Assembly: GCA_016931895.1 (NCBI GenBank)
Contig: JAFGDY010000288.1
Location: 1-41,912, forward strand
Reading direction: 5' to 3'
Length of the DNA: 41,912 nucleotides
From: Anaerolineae bacterium
Lineage (GTDB): Bacteria > Chloroflexota > Anaerolineae > 4572-78 > J111
The notes beneath the pieces are model-generated. The model ran no database searches. It saw only the letters and a program-made list of their open reading frames with translations, and had not been told where the DNA came from. The translations under genes were made by a program, and so were the position numbers. Shown piece by piece: positions 24,108 to 32,884 of this stretch (within the stretch, counting starts at the first letter, position 1; the number at the start of each line of letters is the position of its first letter).

Positions 24108-25643
24108 TTATTTTGTTTTAGCCATCATTTCGTAGAGGGGGATCAAGGCCTGATACGCCGTCTCAAAGACGGGGTAGATTTTCTCATACACTGCTTGAGC
24201 CGCCGGATCGGGCAGGATTGTTTCGGCGATTTCGTTCATCGTCTCGCTCATCGAAAAATCCGGGTACAGGCCCACGCCAACCCCGCCGATCAGGGCGGCC
24301 CCCATGGAGGTAGCCTCTTCCAGAGTCGCCAGCCGTTGGACAGGGATGCCGTAGATGTCGGCCATCAATCGATTCCAGAAACGGCCTCGCGCCCCGCCGC
24401 CAATGAGGCGCATCGCCTCTATCGGCGCGCCCTGCGCCTTGAAGGCATCGAGGATGACGCGCAGGTTCAAGGTGACGCCTTCCAATACGGCCCGCACCAT
24501 ATCGGCGCGGGTGTGGCGGATGGTCAGGCCGATGAATGCGCCACGTGCTTGCGGATTCCAGCGCGGGCTGCGTTCACCCATCAGGTAGGGCAGAAAAATC
24601 AGCCCGTTGGCTCCGGCGGGCGAGTCTTCGGCTTTTAAATTCATTAATTCATACGGATTGAGCCGCAAAGTGGCGGCGGCCTGAACTTCTACCGGGCACA
24701 ATTGGTCTCGCGTCCATTGGTAAGAGGCTCCGGCAGCCTGCATGGTGCCGGTGGGCGTAAACATGCCGGGCACCACATGGGCAAAGGTAAAGGTTTTAAA
24801 ATCGGGATCATAAATGGGCTGTTGGCTGGCCATAGCAATCCAGGAAGAAGAGCCGACATAATTGTAGGCCATCCCCTCGGCCACCACCCCGGCCCCGGTG
24901 GCGGCGCATGGGCCATCTCCTCCACCCAGAACCACCGGCGTTCCGGCAGCTACCCCAACTTCATTGGCCACAGCAGGCAGCACGCCGCCAACAACATCAA
25001 TGGATTGGCGCAGGTCAGGCAGTTTGGCCGGGTCAAGGTCAACGGCCTCGATGATGCGCTCCGACCACGCGCCCTGTTTCAAATCGTAAAGGTTCATTCC
25101 CGACGCATCCGAGGGGTCAGTAACAAAAGCGCCGGTCAGCCGGGCTACCATTGCGTCTTTGGCATGGCCAATTTTGTAGGCGGCGCGGTAAATATCCGGC
25201 TGGTGGTCGCGCAGCCAGAGTATTTTGCTCAACGAATATGAGACGCTGAGACGATGCCCGGTAAGGCGGTAAACTTCTTCCGGCGGCACCCGCTCACCCA
25301 CCCAGCGCTCCTGCTCCACCGAGCGCTGGTCGGCCCAGATAATGGCGTGGCGCAGGGGGCGGGCCTGTTTATCCAGGGGCACGCAGCCCATCATTTGCCC
25401 GCTGAAAACAAGGCAGGCTATTTCGGTGGGGCCAACTCTGGTTTGTTGGAGGAGTTGGCGGGTGGAGCCGCACACGGCCTGCCACCAATCTGCGGGGTTT
25501 TGCTCGGCCCAACCGGTGTGGGCATACTCGGTGCCGTAGGGGTAAAAGGCGCTGCCGGCCAAAGCGCCGGCGCGGTTGTAGAGCGTGGCTTTATTGCCCG
25601 TTGTGCCCAAGTCGTGGGCCAGAACATAGTTTTTGGTGGTCAT
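24108..25643 (-). CDS. FGGY-family carbohydrate kinase, probably xylulokinase-like
   Basis: 511 residues from ATG 25643, which follows AAAGGAGAGG; a longer reading from 25664 would include the ribosome site. FGGY kinases phosphorylate sugars with ATP. The N-terminal ATPase-fold motif is HDLGTTGNKATLYN. WAEQNPADWWQAV, the sugar-region IIWADQRS and the catalytic-base region GGGDGPCAATGAG follow. The FGGY-C signature region LIGGGARGRFWNRLMADIYGIPV and EEATSMGAALIGGVGVGLY are near the C-terminus. D-xylulose is the best guess from overall resemblance; glycerol or another pentulose cannot be excluded. No sugar transporter or isomerase is adjacent. It lies 52 bases downstream of no coupled gene; the methyltransferase is transcribed in the same direction upstream with an ordinary gap. 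Confidence 0.88.
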   Translation of the reverse strand: MTTKNYVLAHDLGTTGNKATLYNRAGALAGSAFYPYGTEYAHTGWAEQNPADWWQAVCGSTRQLLQQTRVGPTEIACLVFSGQMMGCVPLDKQARPLRHAIIWADQRSVEQERWVGERVPPEEVYRLTGHRLSVSYSLSKILWLRDHQPDIYRAAYKIGHAKDAMVARLTGAFVTDPSDASGMNLYDLKQGAWSERIIEAVDLDPAKLPDLRQSIDVVGGVLPAVANEVGVAAGTPVVLGGGDGPCAATGAGVVAEGMAYNYVGSSSWIAMASQQPIYDPDFKTFTFAHVVPGMFTPTGTMQAAGASYQWTRDQLCPVEVQAAATLRLNPYELMNLKAEDSPAGANGLIFLPYLMGERSPRWNPQARGAFIGLTIRHTRADMVRAVLEGVTLNLRVILDAFKAQGAPIEAMRLIGGGARGRFWNRLMADIYGIPVQRLATLEEATSMGAALIGGVGVGLYPDFSMSETMNEIAETILPDPAAQAVYEKIYPVFETAYQALIPLYEMMAKTK

Positions 25644-25716
25644 GGTTCCTCTCCTTTGAGGCAATAATCTACCAGATAGCGGACGGTGTTGGCGACTTCT
25701 GAGGTTTAAACAGGGC

Positions 25717-26601
25717 CTAACTCGCCTTACCGGCTACGTACACCACCCACTCCTCTGCATCGTACAGGGGCAGGTTGTCCCAACCGGGATAAACTTCAAC
25801 CGTAGCAAAGCCGGCTTGTTTCATCATCTCTATCATTGTTTCAACCGTGTAAGTTTGGTCGCAGAGCATAATTTGCTCTAACTCTCCCGTTTCCAGGTGG
25901 ATAATGTGGAACCGTTCAATGGACATAGCCTCGGCTTCGTCCCAAAAGCGTTCGCCCAGGTGCAAAAAGGGTTTGTCACCCCACAGGCCCTTGTCGTCGG
26001 TGAACCACCAGGTGTTGTGGTTTTTATCTACCCGGTCTTGGTTGAGCAATTCTACGACCAGTTTGCCCCCCGGTTTTAAAAACCGGGCAATTTGGGCCAG
26101 CAGAGCCTGGGCTTCATTTTTTTTGAAAACGCTCAGTTGGCCGTAAATAAACATAGCGGCGTCAAAGCTGGCCTGGCCGTAATTCATTTGCCTGATGTCT
26201 TTTTGCGCAAACGTACACTGCTTGGCCACGCCCTGGCTCAAAGCCAGATCACGGGCGTAAGCAATAGAAGCCGGGCCAAAGTCAACGCCGGTTACTGCGC
26301 AGCCTCGCCGGGCAAATTCTACCGCGTAAAGGCCCGGCCCGCAGGTTACGTCCAGCAGACATGCGCCGGAAAACAATTCCAGTTTCTGCCACAGCCAATC
26401 AATCTGCTTCAACCGTTCGCCTGTTACCCGCGAGGCCGCTCCATGCGATTGGTCCAGGTGTTCCCGCAACATCCGTTCCGAAAAATCTGGGTCGTCCCAG
26501 GGTAAATTGCCGCCTTCACTCCAAGGCGCGGGGCGGCCGGGGCGATGGTATATTTTCCAGAGCGCTTTAGCCAGGTGTTGGTCATTGTTTTTGTGCGCCA
26601 T
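25717..26601 (-). CDS. Class I SAM-dependent methyltransferase
   Basis: 294 residues from ATG 26601, chosen because GGAGGAG lies just upstream. A longer open frame reaches 26703 but crosses a duplicated leader (see the repeat at 26578). The Rossmann-type SAM site is clear: motif I LLDVTCGPGLYAVEFARRG, then the acidic strand end GVDFGPASIAYARD, motif II FDAAMFIYGQLSVF and LKPGGKLVVELLN. The C-terminal half (ERFHIIHLETGELEQIMLCDQTYTVETMIEMMKQAGF) resembles small-molecule methyltransferases. The substrate is unknown. The N-terminal region mentions no membrane or DNA-binding segment. Confidence 0.88.
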   Translation of the reverse strand: MAHKNNDQHLAKALWKIYHRPGRPAPWSEGGNLPWDDPDFSERMLREHLDQSHGAASRVTGERLKQIDWLWQKLELFSGACLLDVTCGPGLYAVEFARRGCAVTGVDFGPASIAYARDLALSQGVAKQCTFAQKDIRQMNYGQASFDAAMFIYGQLSVFKKNEAQALLAQIARFLKPGGKLVVELLNQDRVDKNHNTWWFTDDKGLWGDKPFLHLGERFWDEAEAMSIERFHIIHLETGELEQIMLCDQTYTVETMIEMMKQAGFATVEVYPGWDNLPLYDAEEWVVYVAGKAS

Positions 26602-26690
26602 AACTCCTCCATCATACTCCCGGCCACTAAAATGGTGGCCCCGGCCTGTCTGGTTGTTGTTTTTGTTTGCTATAACCCCCTCATCATACC
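26578..26690. repeat. 72-bp-spaced duplication of the methyltransferase start region, with hairpin between
   Basis: Segments 26578-26618 and 26650-26690 are similar copies 72 bases apart. Each contains, on the minus strand, TATGATG, a purine-rich ribosome-site-like run, TTAT and ACAAAAACAA. The near copy has the real ATG; the far copy has ATA in its place. GGCCAC (26622-26627) and GTGGCC (26635-26640) form a hairpin between them. Confidence 0.75.
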
Positions 26691-26782
26691 ACATCCCCGG
26701 CAATCACTCAAAAAATGTTTTGTTTCTGCCCGGGTGAAATTTCTAATGGAGTTTTGCCTCAAGGCAAGTGAACAATTTCCTA

Positions 26783-26811
26783 TTGACCCATCTTAAAGAA
26801 TGTAATAAGCT
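26783..26811 (+). promoter_or_regulatory. Candidate promoter of the kinase/SIR2 cluster
   Basis: TTGACC at 26783-26788, 17-base spacer, TAAGCT at 26806-26811. It is a good -35 with a weak -10, about 47 bases before the kinase start. Confidence 0.35.
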
Positions 26812-26858
26812 ATTTTATGGTAGTATCTACCGCCAAGGATCCTTAACAAGGGGTAAAA

Positions 26859-28919
26859 ATGGACTTAACCGGAACCTCCATTGGTCAGTATCACGTTATC
26901 GAGCAACTCGGACACGGGGGTATGGCGACCGTCTACAAGGCTCGCCAGCCCAGCCTGGATCGTTACGTAGCCATTAAAGTGCTAAAGGCCGATCTGGCCC
27001 ACGCCGAAGGCTTTGTGGCCCGCTTTGAACGCGAAGCCAGAACCATCGCCCGGTTGCGCCATCGTAACATTCTGACCATTTTTGATTACGGGCACGAGCA
27101 GGACCTGTTTTACCTGGTGATGGAGTACGTTGGCGGAGGCACGCTCAAAGAGCGACTCGGCTGGCCCCAGGACCTGGGCTATGCGGTAAATATGATCTCC
27201 CAAATGGGCAATGCCCTGGCGCATGCCCACCGGCTGGGGATGATTCACCGGGATGTCAAACCGGCCAATATTTTGCTGGTTGAAGAAGACTGGCCTTTGC
27301 TGTCCGATTTTGGGCTGGCCAAGATGGTGCAGGACACGCTGCAATTGACCATGAGCGGGGCCAGCGTGGGCACGCCACAATATATGTCGCCCGAACAGGC
27401 TCAGAGTTTTCCGGTTGACCAACGCAGCGATATTTATTCCTTGGGGGTGGTATTGTATGAGGCCGTTACCGGGCAGCCCCCCTTTGGCCTGGACAGTCCC
27501 ATGGCCGTGGTCCTCAAACACATCAGCGACCCCGTGACCCCGCCCTGCAAATTGCGCTCCGATTTACCCAATGAAATAGAGCGCGTTATTCTCAAGGCTC
27601 TGGCTAAAGACCCGGCCAACCGCTACCAGCGGATGGAAGATTTTGTGACCGATCTACAAAAGGCGGCCAATCTCAACCTGCTCCAGCCGGGCGGCATGCC
27701 CATTAGCCCCAGGGATCCCCCTCTAAATTATGAACCCGTTTCAACCCCAAGCACGCCTTCCCGTCGCCTCCGCCAGCGAAAGTCGCGGTGGGTAAAGGTG
27801 GTTATGAGATTCTTGCTGTTGGTAGGCTTTGGGCTGATCGCTCTCTTGCTTTTTCGGGATTCGCTGTTGCCCCTGGTAGCCCCTCTTATTGAAGAAACCG
27901 CCTCCACTATGTCTGCCGACCTGTTGGCCGGCGTGATCACTCCTTCAGCCGCCGAAGCTACCCCTTTGGAAACATTACCCGTCCCAACGGCCACAGAGCC
28001 TGAGGCCATAACCACCGATCCCCCTCCAACCGCTACCTTTCTCCCCTCACCGGAGTTGACGCCAACCCCAATGCCAACGGCTACGGCGCTCGCGCCTTTG
28101 CCTACACCCACTCCCCCGGCCACGCCAACAGCGCCGCCGCAGCCAACCGTCCAAACGCAAATCTGGCCGGCCGACGGCGCAGAAATGGTCTTTGTGCCCG
28201 CCGGAGGTTTTTTGATGGGCAGCAATGATTTGGGCGATGATGAGCGGCCTATCCACCCGGTTTACCTGGATGATTTTTGGCTGGATAGATATGAAGTGAC
28301 CAACGAACGTTTTGCCCGTTTTGTGGATGCCACCGCTTATCAAACAGAAGCCGAGCAGGCCGGTTGGGGCTGGGTGCGCATCGGTGATGAATGGGAAGAG
28401 GTCAGCGGCGCCGACTGGCGCCACCCGCGCGGCCCCAACAGCAATATTGAGGGCCTTATGGACCACCCTGCGGTTTTGATGAGTTGGAACGACGCCGACG
28501 CCTACTGTGATTGGGCCGGCAAACAATTGCCCACCGAAGCCCAATGGGAAAAGGCCGCTCGCGGCCCGGCTGGTTATGCTTATGCCTGGGGCAACGAGTT
28601 TGACTCAACCAAAGCCAATATCAAAGAGACAGGGCTGAATAATACCACCCCGGTGGGTGCTTTTTCCCCACAAGGAGACAGCGCCTACGGCGCGGCCGAT
28701 ATTACCGGCAATGTGTGGGAATGGGTGGCGGACTGGTACGGCAGCGCTTACTACAGCCAGTCGCCATCGGCTAATCCGCCGGGGCCGGATAGTGGCGCGT
28801 ACAAAGTGTTGCGGGGCGGCTCGTGGCTCTTTGACTCGGTTTACGCCCGTACAGCCTTTCGTTACAATGTAAGGCCCGATTACACTTACGATTTTACGGG
28901 ATTTCGTTGCAGCCGGTAA
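26859..28919 (+). CDS. Membrane Ser/Thr protein kinase with extracellular FGE-like domain
   Basis: 686 residues. The PknB-type kinase domain (about 10-270) has the glycine loop LGHGGMATVY, Lys40 in VAIKVLKA, HRDVKPANILL with catalytic Asp132, DFGLAK with Asp150 and GTPQYMSPEQA, so it should be active. A basic stretch (RRLRQRKSRWVK) precedes one TM helix at about 310-331, then a Pro/Thr stalk (about 370-430) and an FGE-sulfatase (SUMF1-like) domain at 440-684 outside the cell. In the formylglycine-generating enzyme motif GGSx-x-C...C, the two copper-binding cysteines are replaced by Phe658 and Ala663, so the domain is probably a non-catalytic binding module. ATG 26859 follows AAGGGG. The VWA-SIR2 gene begins 86 bases later. 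Confidence 0.92.
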   Translation: MDLTGTSIGQYHVIEQLGHGGMATVYKARQPSLDRYVAIKVLKADLAHAEGFVARFEREARTIARLRHRNILTIFDYGHEQDLFYLVMEYVGGGTLKERLGWPQDLGYAVNMISQMGNALAHAHRLGMIHRDVKPANILLVEEDWPLLSDFGLAKMVQDTLQLTMSGASVGTPQYMSPEQAQSFPVDQRSDIYSLGVVLYEAVTGQPPFGLDSPMAVVLKHISDPVTPPCKLRSDLPNEIERVILKALAKDPANRYQRMEDFVTDLQKAANLNLLQPGGMPISPRDPPLNYEPVSTPSTPSRRLRQRKSRWVKVVMRFLLLVGFGLIALLLFRDSLLPLVAPLIEETASTMSADLLAGVITPSAAEATPLETLPVPTATEPEAITTDPPPTATFLPSPELTPTPMPTATALAPLPTPTPPATPTAPPQPTVQTQIWPADGAEMVFVPAGGFLMGSNDLGDDERPIHPVYLDDFWLDRYEVTNERFARFVDATAYQTEAEQAGWGWVRIGDEWEEVSGADWRHPRGPNSNIEGLMDHPAVLMSWNDADAYCDWAGKQLPTEAQWEKAARGPAGYAYAWGNEFDSTKANIKETGLNNTTPVGAFSPQGDSAYGAADITGNVWEWVADWYGSAYYSQSPSANPPGPDSGAYKVLRGGSWLFDSVYARTAFRYNVRPDYTYDFTGFRCSR

Positions 28920-29005
28920 TCCCTGAAAATAGAATGCAAGAAATCAACTTTACCCTTACTGTAAACCACCCATTTAATCATCAATAAATTGTAGAGGAGA
29001 AAATA

Positions 29006-31801
29006 ATGAAAACCTCACTCTGGCCTGACAAGCTCTTTCTCGCTATCATCCTGATTCTGGTGAGCGTACTTTTTCCCTTACCCGCCCATGGCCAGGACCA
29101 AAACGACGCCCGGCAGCAACGGGCCGTGCCCGGCCTGGACGTGATTATCCTGGTTGACGAGTCGGAGACAATGTGGAATAAAACCGATACCGAGGGCGTC
29201 AGAGTCAACACGGTTAATTATTTTATTGACGTGCTCACCTCTGAGCAATCCGGGGCCACGCACCGGGTGGGCCTGGTTGCTTTTGGCACGGAGCCTCAAG
29301 TGATCCCCTATACCACGCTCGACACTCCCGCCGCCGCCACGACCCTCAAAGAGAGGTACGCGGCCATCCACCGGGGCATTGACGCGCACCATGATAAAGA
29401 GTATACCGACCTCAACCTGGCCCTCCAAGCGGCCCTGGATATGATGACCCAGGATAGCGACCCCACCCGCAAATCTGCCCTTATCCTCATCTCCGACGGT
29501 CAGCCCACCAACCGCCAGACCGGCGAGAAAAAGGGCGAGGAAACGGTTGCAACCTACTTGCAGGAAACGCGCCGCTTGCTGGGGCAGTTGCAGGGATATC
29601 CTTACCTGGCCAATGTTTGCGCCAGCCCCAACGGCGCGCCGCTGTATATGATTGGCATGGGCGTGGACAAACTGGTGGAGTCGTCCAGCCCGGAATATAT
29701 TGAACTCTACCGGGAGTTTTGGCAGGAGGGCGCGGCCAGGGCCGGCGGCTACTACAAAGAGGCAGAGAAAATACAGGAAATGCAGGGCATCAGCACCTAC
29801 ATCTTCTCGGAGTTGCTCTGCACCCCGGCTACGCCCTCGCTGGGCGTGCGCTCGCCCCAGGTGCTTGAATACCAGGTTTACGATAGTTATTTTCAAATTT
29901 TCTTCACCATTTCCGGCAAAGAAAACCCGAAAGTGGCGGCCAAAGTTTACCGGCCCCAGCCGGACGGCAGCAAAGGAACCGTGCCCCTAAACAAAGGCGA
30001 AGAAGGCATTAGTTGGCAAGGCGGCGTGGATTATGAGGTGTGGGGCGTAAAAATTTCGGAGCCTTGGGCCGGCACCTGGCAGGTAGCCCTGGAGGGCGAG
30101 GGTCGGGCCGAGTTTAGTTATGTTTTCTTCCCTAACGTATCCATTGGCCTGGTTGAGCCGGGCAACAACTTTATCCCGGTGGATAAGCCCTTTACCGTTC
30201 GGGCCAAAATTATGGATGAAAACGGCCAGGTGGTTGACGTGCCGGTCAAGGATTTTCAGGTAGAAATAGAGGGGGAAAACTTTAGAAAACAGGTTGGCCT
30301 GGAAAAAGATGGCGATACCTTTGTGGTTGAGCTTGATCCGCTTACGGAAAAAGGTGAATACTCGTTGACCTTCCACACCTTGCTGCCGGACGGCACGCCT
30401 CTTTACGAGCACAAGTGGGTCACGCTGATTTCTGCGCCCTGGGTTGAAGTGACCGAACCGGGCCGGCAGGCCTCGTTTGTGCCCACCGAGCCTATTCCCC
30501 TGGCCGCCGGCGTGCACCTGGCCGGGGCGATCTCTTTTGAAGACACCAAACTGGTGGCCACGCTGTTGAAAGATGGCATCCCGGTCCAGAGCATCGAAAT
30601 GAGTCGTGGCGAAACCACCAGCCAGGGCGACGAGAACGTGGTGGCCTACACCGGCGATTTCCCACTGGTTGAAGAAAGCGGCAATTATGAAGTCCAGGTG
30701 AAATTGATGGCCATTCTACCCGGCGGACGGGTATTTGACCATGAAACTGCGCCGCTGCCTTTATCTGTTTTGCTGCCGCCAACGGCTACGCCGCTGCCTA
30801 CGCCTACGCCAACTTTTACACCCACGCCAGTCCCGCCTACTCCCACCCCTACGGCCACTTCCACCCCTATGCCCACACCCACGCCCACCCTTACGCCTAC
30901 GCCGGTTCCGTTTTTGGTGGCCGCCGCCCGCTCGTCGTGGTGCTGGCCGGGGCTGCTGCTTTTACTGTTACTGGCGGCGCTGATTGCGGTGCTGGCCGGA
31001 TATTGGCGCAAGCGACGTCGCGGGGATGTGCCGGAAAAGATAAAATTATTGGCCGAATTGATGCAGTCCCGTTTGCAAAGTGGCGAGGCACCTTACGTGC
31101 TGGTGTTGGGCAGCGGCCCGGCGGTGAGCCTGGGCAGCCAGTCAATGCAATACGTGGTTCAAGGCGTGGCCGGCACCGCGGATTTGGAAAAGTTTTATAA
31201 AACGCTCGACAGCCTGAGCGCCATGGAACGCTACGTGATTTTGAAGAAATATTTTGGCGAAGCCGATCTCTCGTCGGGCTACCGCTACCTGGCCGAGCTG
31301 GTCAAAAAAGGTTTTTTCAATGTCATCCTCACCACCAATCTTGACCCCTTTGTGGAAGATTCCCTGGCCGAGCATAAAATAAGAGGCGTGGACGTATTGG
31401 TGTGCGGCGAGCAGCGCAACGGCGAAACAATGGATTTGCCTACCAATCCGCAGGCTCAAGTAAGAGTGATCAAATTGCACGGCGATGTTGAAGCTCGCGC
31501 CTTTGCTTTTACCCCCAGCGAGATCACGGTTTTTGGCAACGACAGTGAACGAATTTTACGCCACTATCTCAGCCGCGACGTGATCATTATTGGCCACGGC
31601 CCGCGCGATTACGATATCAACCGGGCCATTGAGCGCGAAGGCGGCTCGGTTTGGTACGTGGGCCAAGACGCCCCGGCCTCGGACGACCCCGTGTACCACG
31701 CCATGCGCGCCCGCCGCACCCAGGCCAACGTGATTACGGGCGATTTTGGCTGGTTTGACCCATTTTTTGATGCGTTGTATGAAGAGTTGATGCGTTCTTA
31801 A
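29006..31801 (+). CDS. VWA domain / transmembrane / cytosolic SIR2-like fusion protein
   Basis: 931 residues. A signal peptide (about 1-29, ending PLPAHG) leads to a von Willebrand A domain (about 45-235) with MIDAS-type DESET (D51, S53, T55) and LISDGQPTN. Beta-rich regions follow to about 595, then a Pro/Thr stalk (about 595-640) and a TM helix at about 648-668. WRKRRRGD after the helix puts the C-terminus inside. The C-terminal 240 residues are a SIR2-like fold: LVLGSGPAVSLGSQ, TTNLDPFVEDSL with Asn778 and KLHGD with His825, the residues expected for NAD cleavage in this superfamily. Such domains are NADases in ThsA and DSR defence proteins. VWA plus SIR2 across a membrane is not an architecture I know. 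ATG follows AGAGGAG. Confidence 0.88.
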   Translation: MKTSLWPDKLFLAIILILVSVLFPLPAHGQDQNDARQQRAVPGLDVIILVDESETMWNKTDTEGVRVNTVNYFIDVLTSEQSGATHRVGLVAFGTEPQVIPYTTLDTPAAATTLKERYAAIHRGIDAHHDKEYTDLNLALQAALDMMTQDSDPTRKSALILISDGQPTNRQTGEKKGEETVATYLQETRRLLGQLQGYPYLANVCASPNGAPLYMIGMGVDKLVESSSPEYIELYREFWQEGAARAGGYYKEAEKIQEMQGISTYIFSELLCTPATPSLGVRSPQVLEYQVYDSYFQIFFTISGKENPKVAAKVYRPQPDGSKGTVPLNKGEEGISWQGGVDYEVWGVKISEPWAGTWQVALEGEGRAEFSYVFFPNVSIGLVEPGNNFIPVDKPFTVRAKIMDENGQVVDVPVKDFQVEIEGENFRKQVGLEKDGDTFVVELDPLTEKGEYSLTFHTLLPDGTPLYEHKWVTLISAPWVEVTEPGRQASFVPTEPIPLAAGVHLAGAISFEDTKLVATLLKDGIPVQSIEMSRGETTSQGDENVVAYTGDFPLVEESGNYEVQVKLMAILPGGRVFDHETAPLPLSVLLPPTATPLPTPTPTFTPTPVPPTPTPTATSTPMPTPTPTLTPTPVPFLVAAARSSWCWPGLLLLLLLAALIAVLAGYWRKRRRGDVPEKIKLLAELMQSRLQSGEAPYVLVLGSGPAVSLGSQSMQYVVQGVAGTADLEKFYKTLDSLSAMERYVILKKYFGEADLSSGYRYLAELVKKGFFNVILTTNLDPFVEDSLAEHKIRGVDVLVCGEQRNGETMDLPTNPQAQVRVIKLHGDVEARAFAFTPSEITVFGNDSERILRHYLSRDVIIIGHGPRDYDINRAIEREGGSVWYVGQDAPASDDPVYHAMRARRTQANVITGDFGWFDPFFDALYEELMRS

Positions 31802-31808
31802 GGACTAT

Positions 31809-32813
31809 ATGAAAACATCTCCACAACTTCCCGGTTGTATAATGGCTGCGGCCATTGTGATGGGGCTTTCCGCTATTCCTCCCGCAATAAAGGGAGGGTT
31901 AGTGTTAATGTCCTTTCGTGCCGAAGATGAGGCCATCAGTGAGCTAATAGTGCTTTTGGCTTTTTATTGGGGCGATGTTATCCTCTCACTTGTGCTTGCT
32001 TGGGGTTTATGGCATTTAAAAAATTGGGCACGCATTATGGTCATTGTGGTGTTAAGTTTAGCAATACTAGCCGGTTTTGCAGCAGGTGGCTTTGCCGGAA
32101 TAGCTATGTTGGCCTTATTGGGATATGTTGTTTATTGGTTTGCATCAAACGGAGAATATTTTACTCTTTCCAAAACAGGTGTTCCCGGAGAAAAACCTGG
32201 CAACCATATTAAGTCAACAGGAGGAACTGAAGTGGCAGAACACCCTGATGCGCGTACTTTTGCCGCCGGCATAACTATTGTTATTGGAATCTTGGTTATT
32301 TTAAGTGGACTTCAGTCGTTATTAGGAGACGCAAATGCGTTTGGCTTCTACTGTAATATACCCGCAGGGATCGCGCTTATTTTTGTGGGATGGATCATCA
32401 AGCCAAAAGATCGGCCTGGCAGGGGGGCTACTGTAGTTTCAAAGAATGATGAATTGTTATCCCAAAATAGCAATCCTGTAACAGATACTTCTCCAGCGTT
32501 ATCCGTTGGTGCGGCTATGGTAGATGCCGGCCAGCAGGGTGTGGTCAAAAACGCTAAAATAAAAGTGTGGAAAAGATATGCGGATGGGGGAGAAAACGCC
32601 AAAGTTGCGGAGGATCAGGCGTTCAATCAAGATCCTGTTCCAGTGAAAATTATCAAGATGGGAGAAGATGAGGCCAACACTTCTGAATGTTTAGATGTGT
32701 TTTATTGTCCGTGGTGTCATAAAGCCTATCAAGTGGATCAAGGGATTACTCAAGAAGCAAATGTTATATTTCGGTGTATAAAATGTAATAAGTCAGTAGT
32801 TTTGCATTTTTAA
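31809..32813 (+). CDS. Multi-pass membrane protein with C-terminal zinc ribbon
   Basis: 334 residues of unknown family. About four helices lie in the first 110 residues and two more around 150-195. A low-complexity cytosolic region follows, and the protein ends with CPWCHKAY...CIKCNKSVV, a CxxC-x18-20-CxxC zinc ribbon at about 302-328. It starts seven bases after the VWA-SIR2 stop, with AGGA as part of the ribosome site, so the two are almost certainly co-transcribed. The ribbon may bind the SIR2 or kinase domain, or nucleic acid; this is inference. The gene is visibly richer in A+T than its neighbours. Confidence 0.7.
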   Translation: MKTSPQLPGCIMAAAIVMGLSAIPPAIKGGLVLMSFRAEDEAISELIVLLAFYWGDVILSLVLAWGLWHLKNWARIMVIVVLSLAILAGFAAGGFAGIAMLALLGYVVYWFASNGEYFTLSKTGVPGEKPGNHIKSTGGTEVAEHPDARTFAAGITIVIGILVILSGLQSLLGDANAFGFYCNIPAGIALIFVGWIIKPKDRPGRGATVVSKNDELLSQNSNPVTDTSPALSVGAAMVDAGQQGVVKNAKIKVWKRYADGGENAKVAEDQAFNQDPVPVKIIKMGEDEANTSECLDVFYCPWCHKAYQVDQGITQEANVIFRCIKCNKSVVLHF

Positions 32814-32884
32814 CAATTTGAATTGGAATATTGCTTCATTTGGGGCATACTTTGAAAAACTCTGAAGCTAATCTGGAGGGAATT

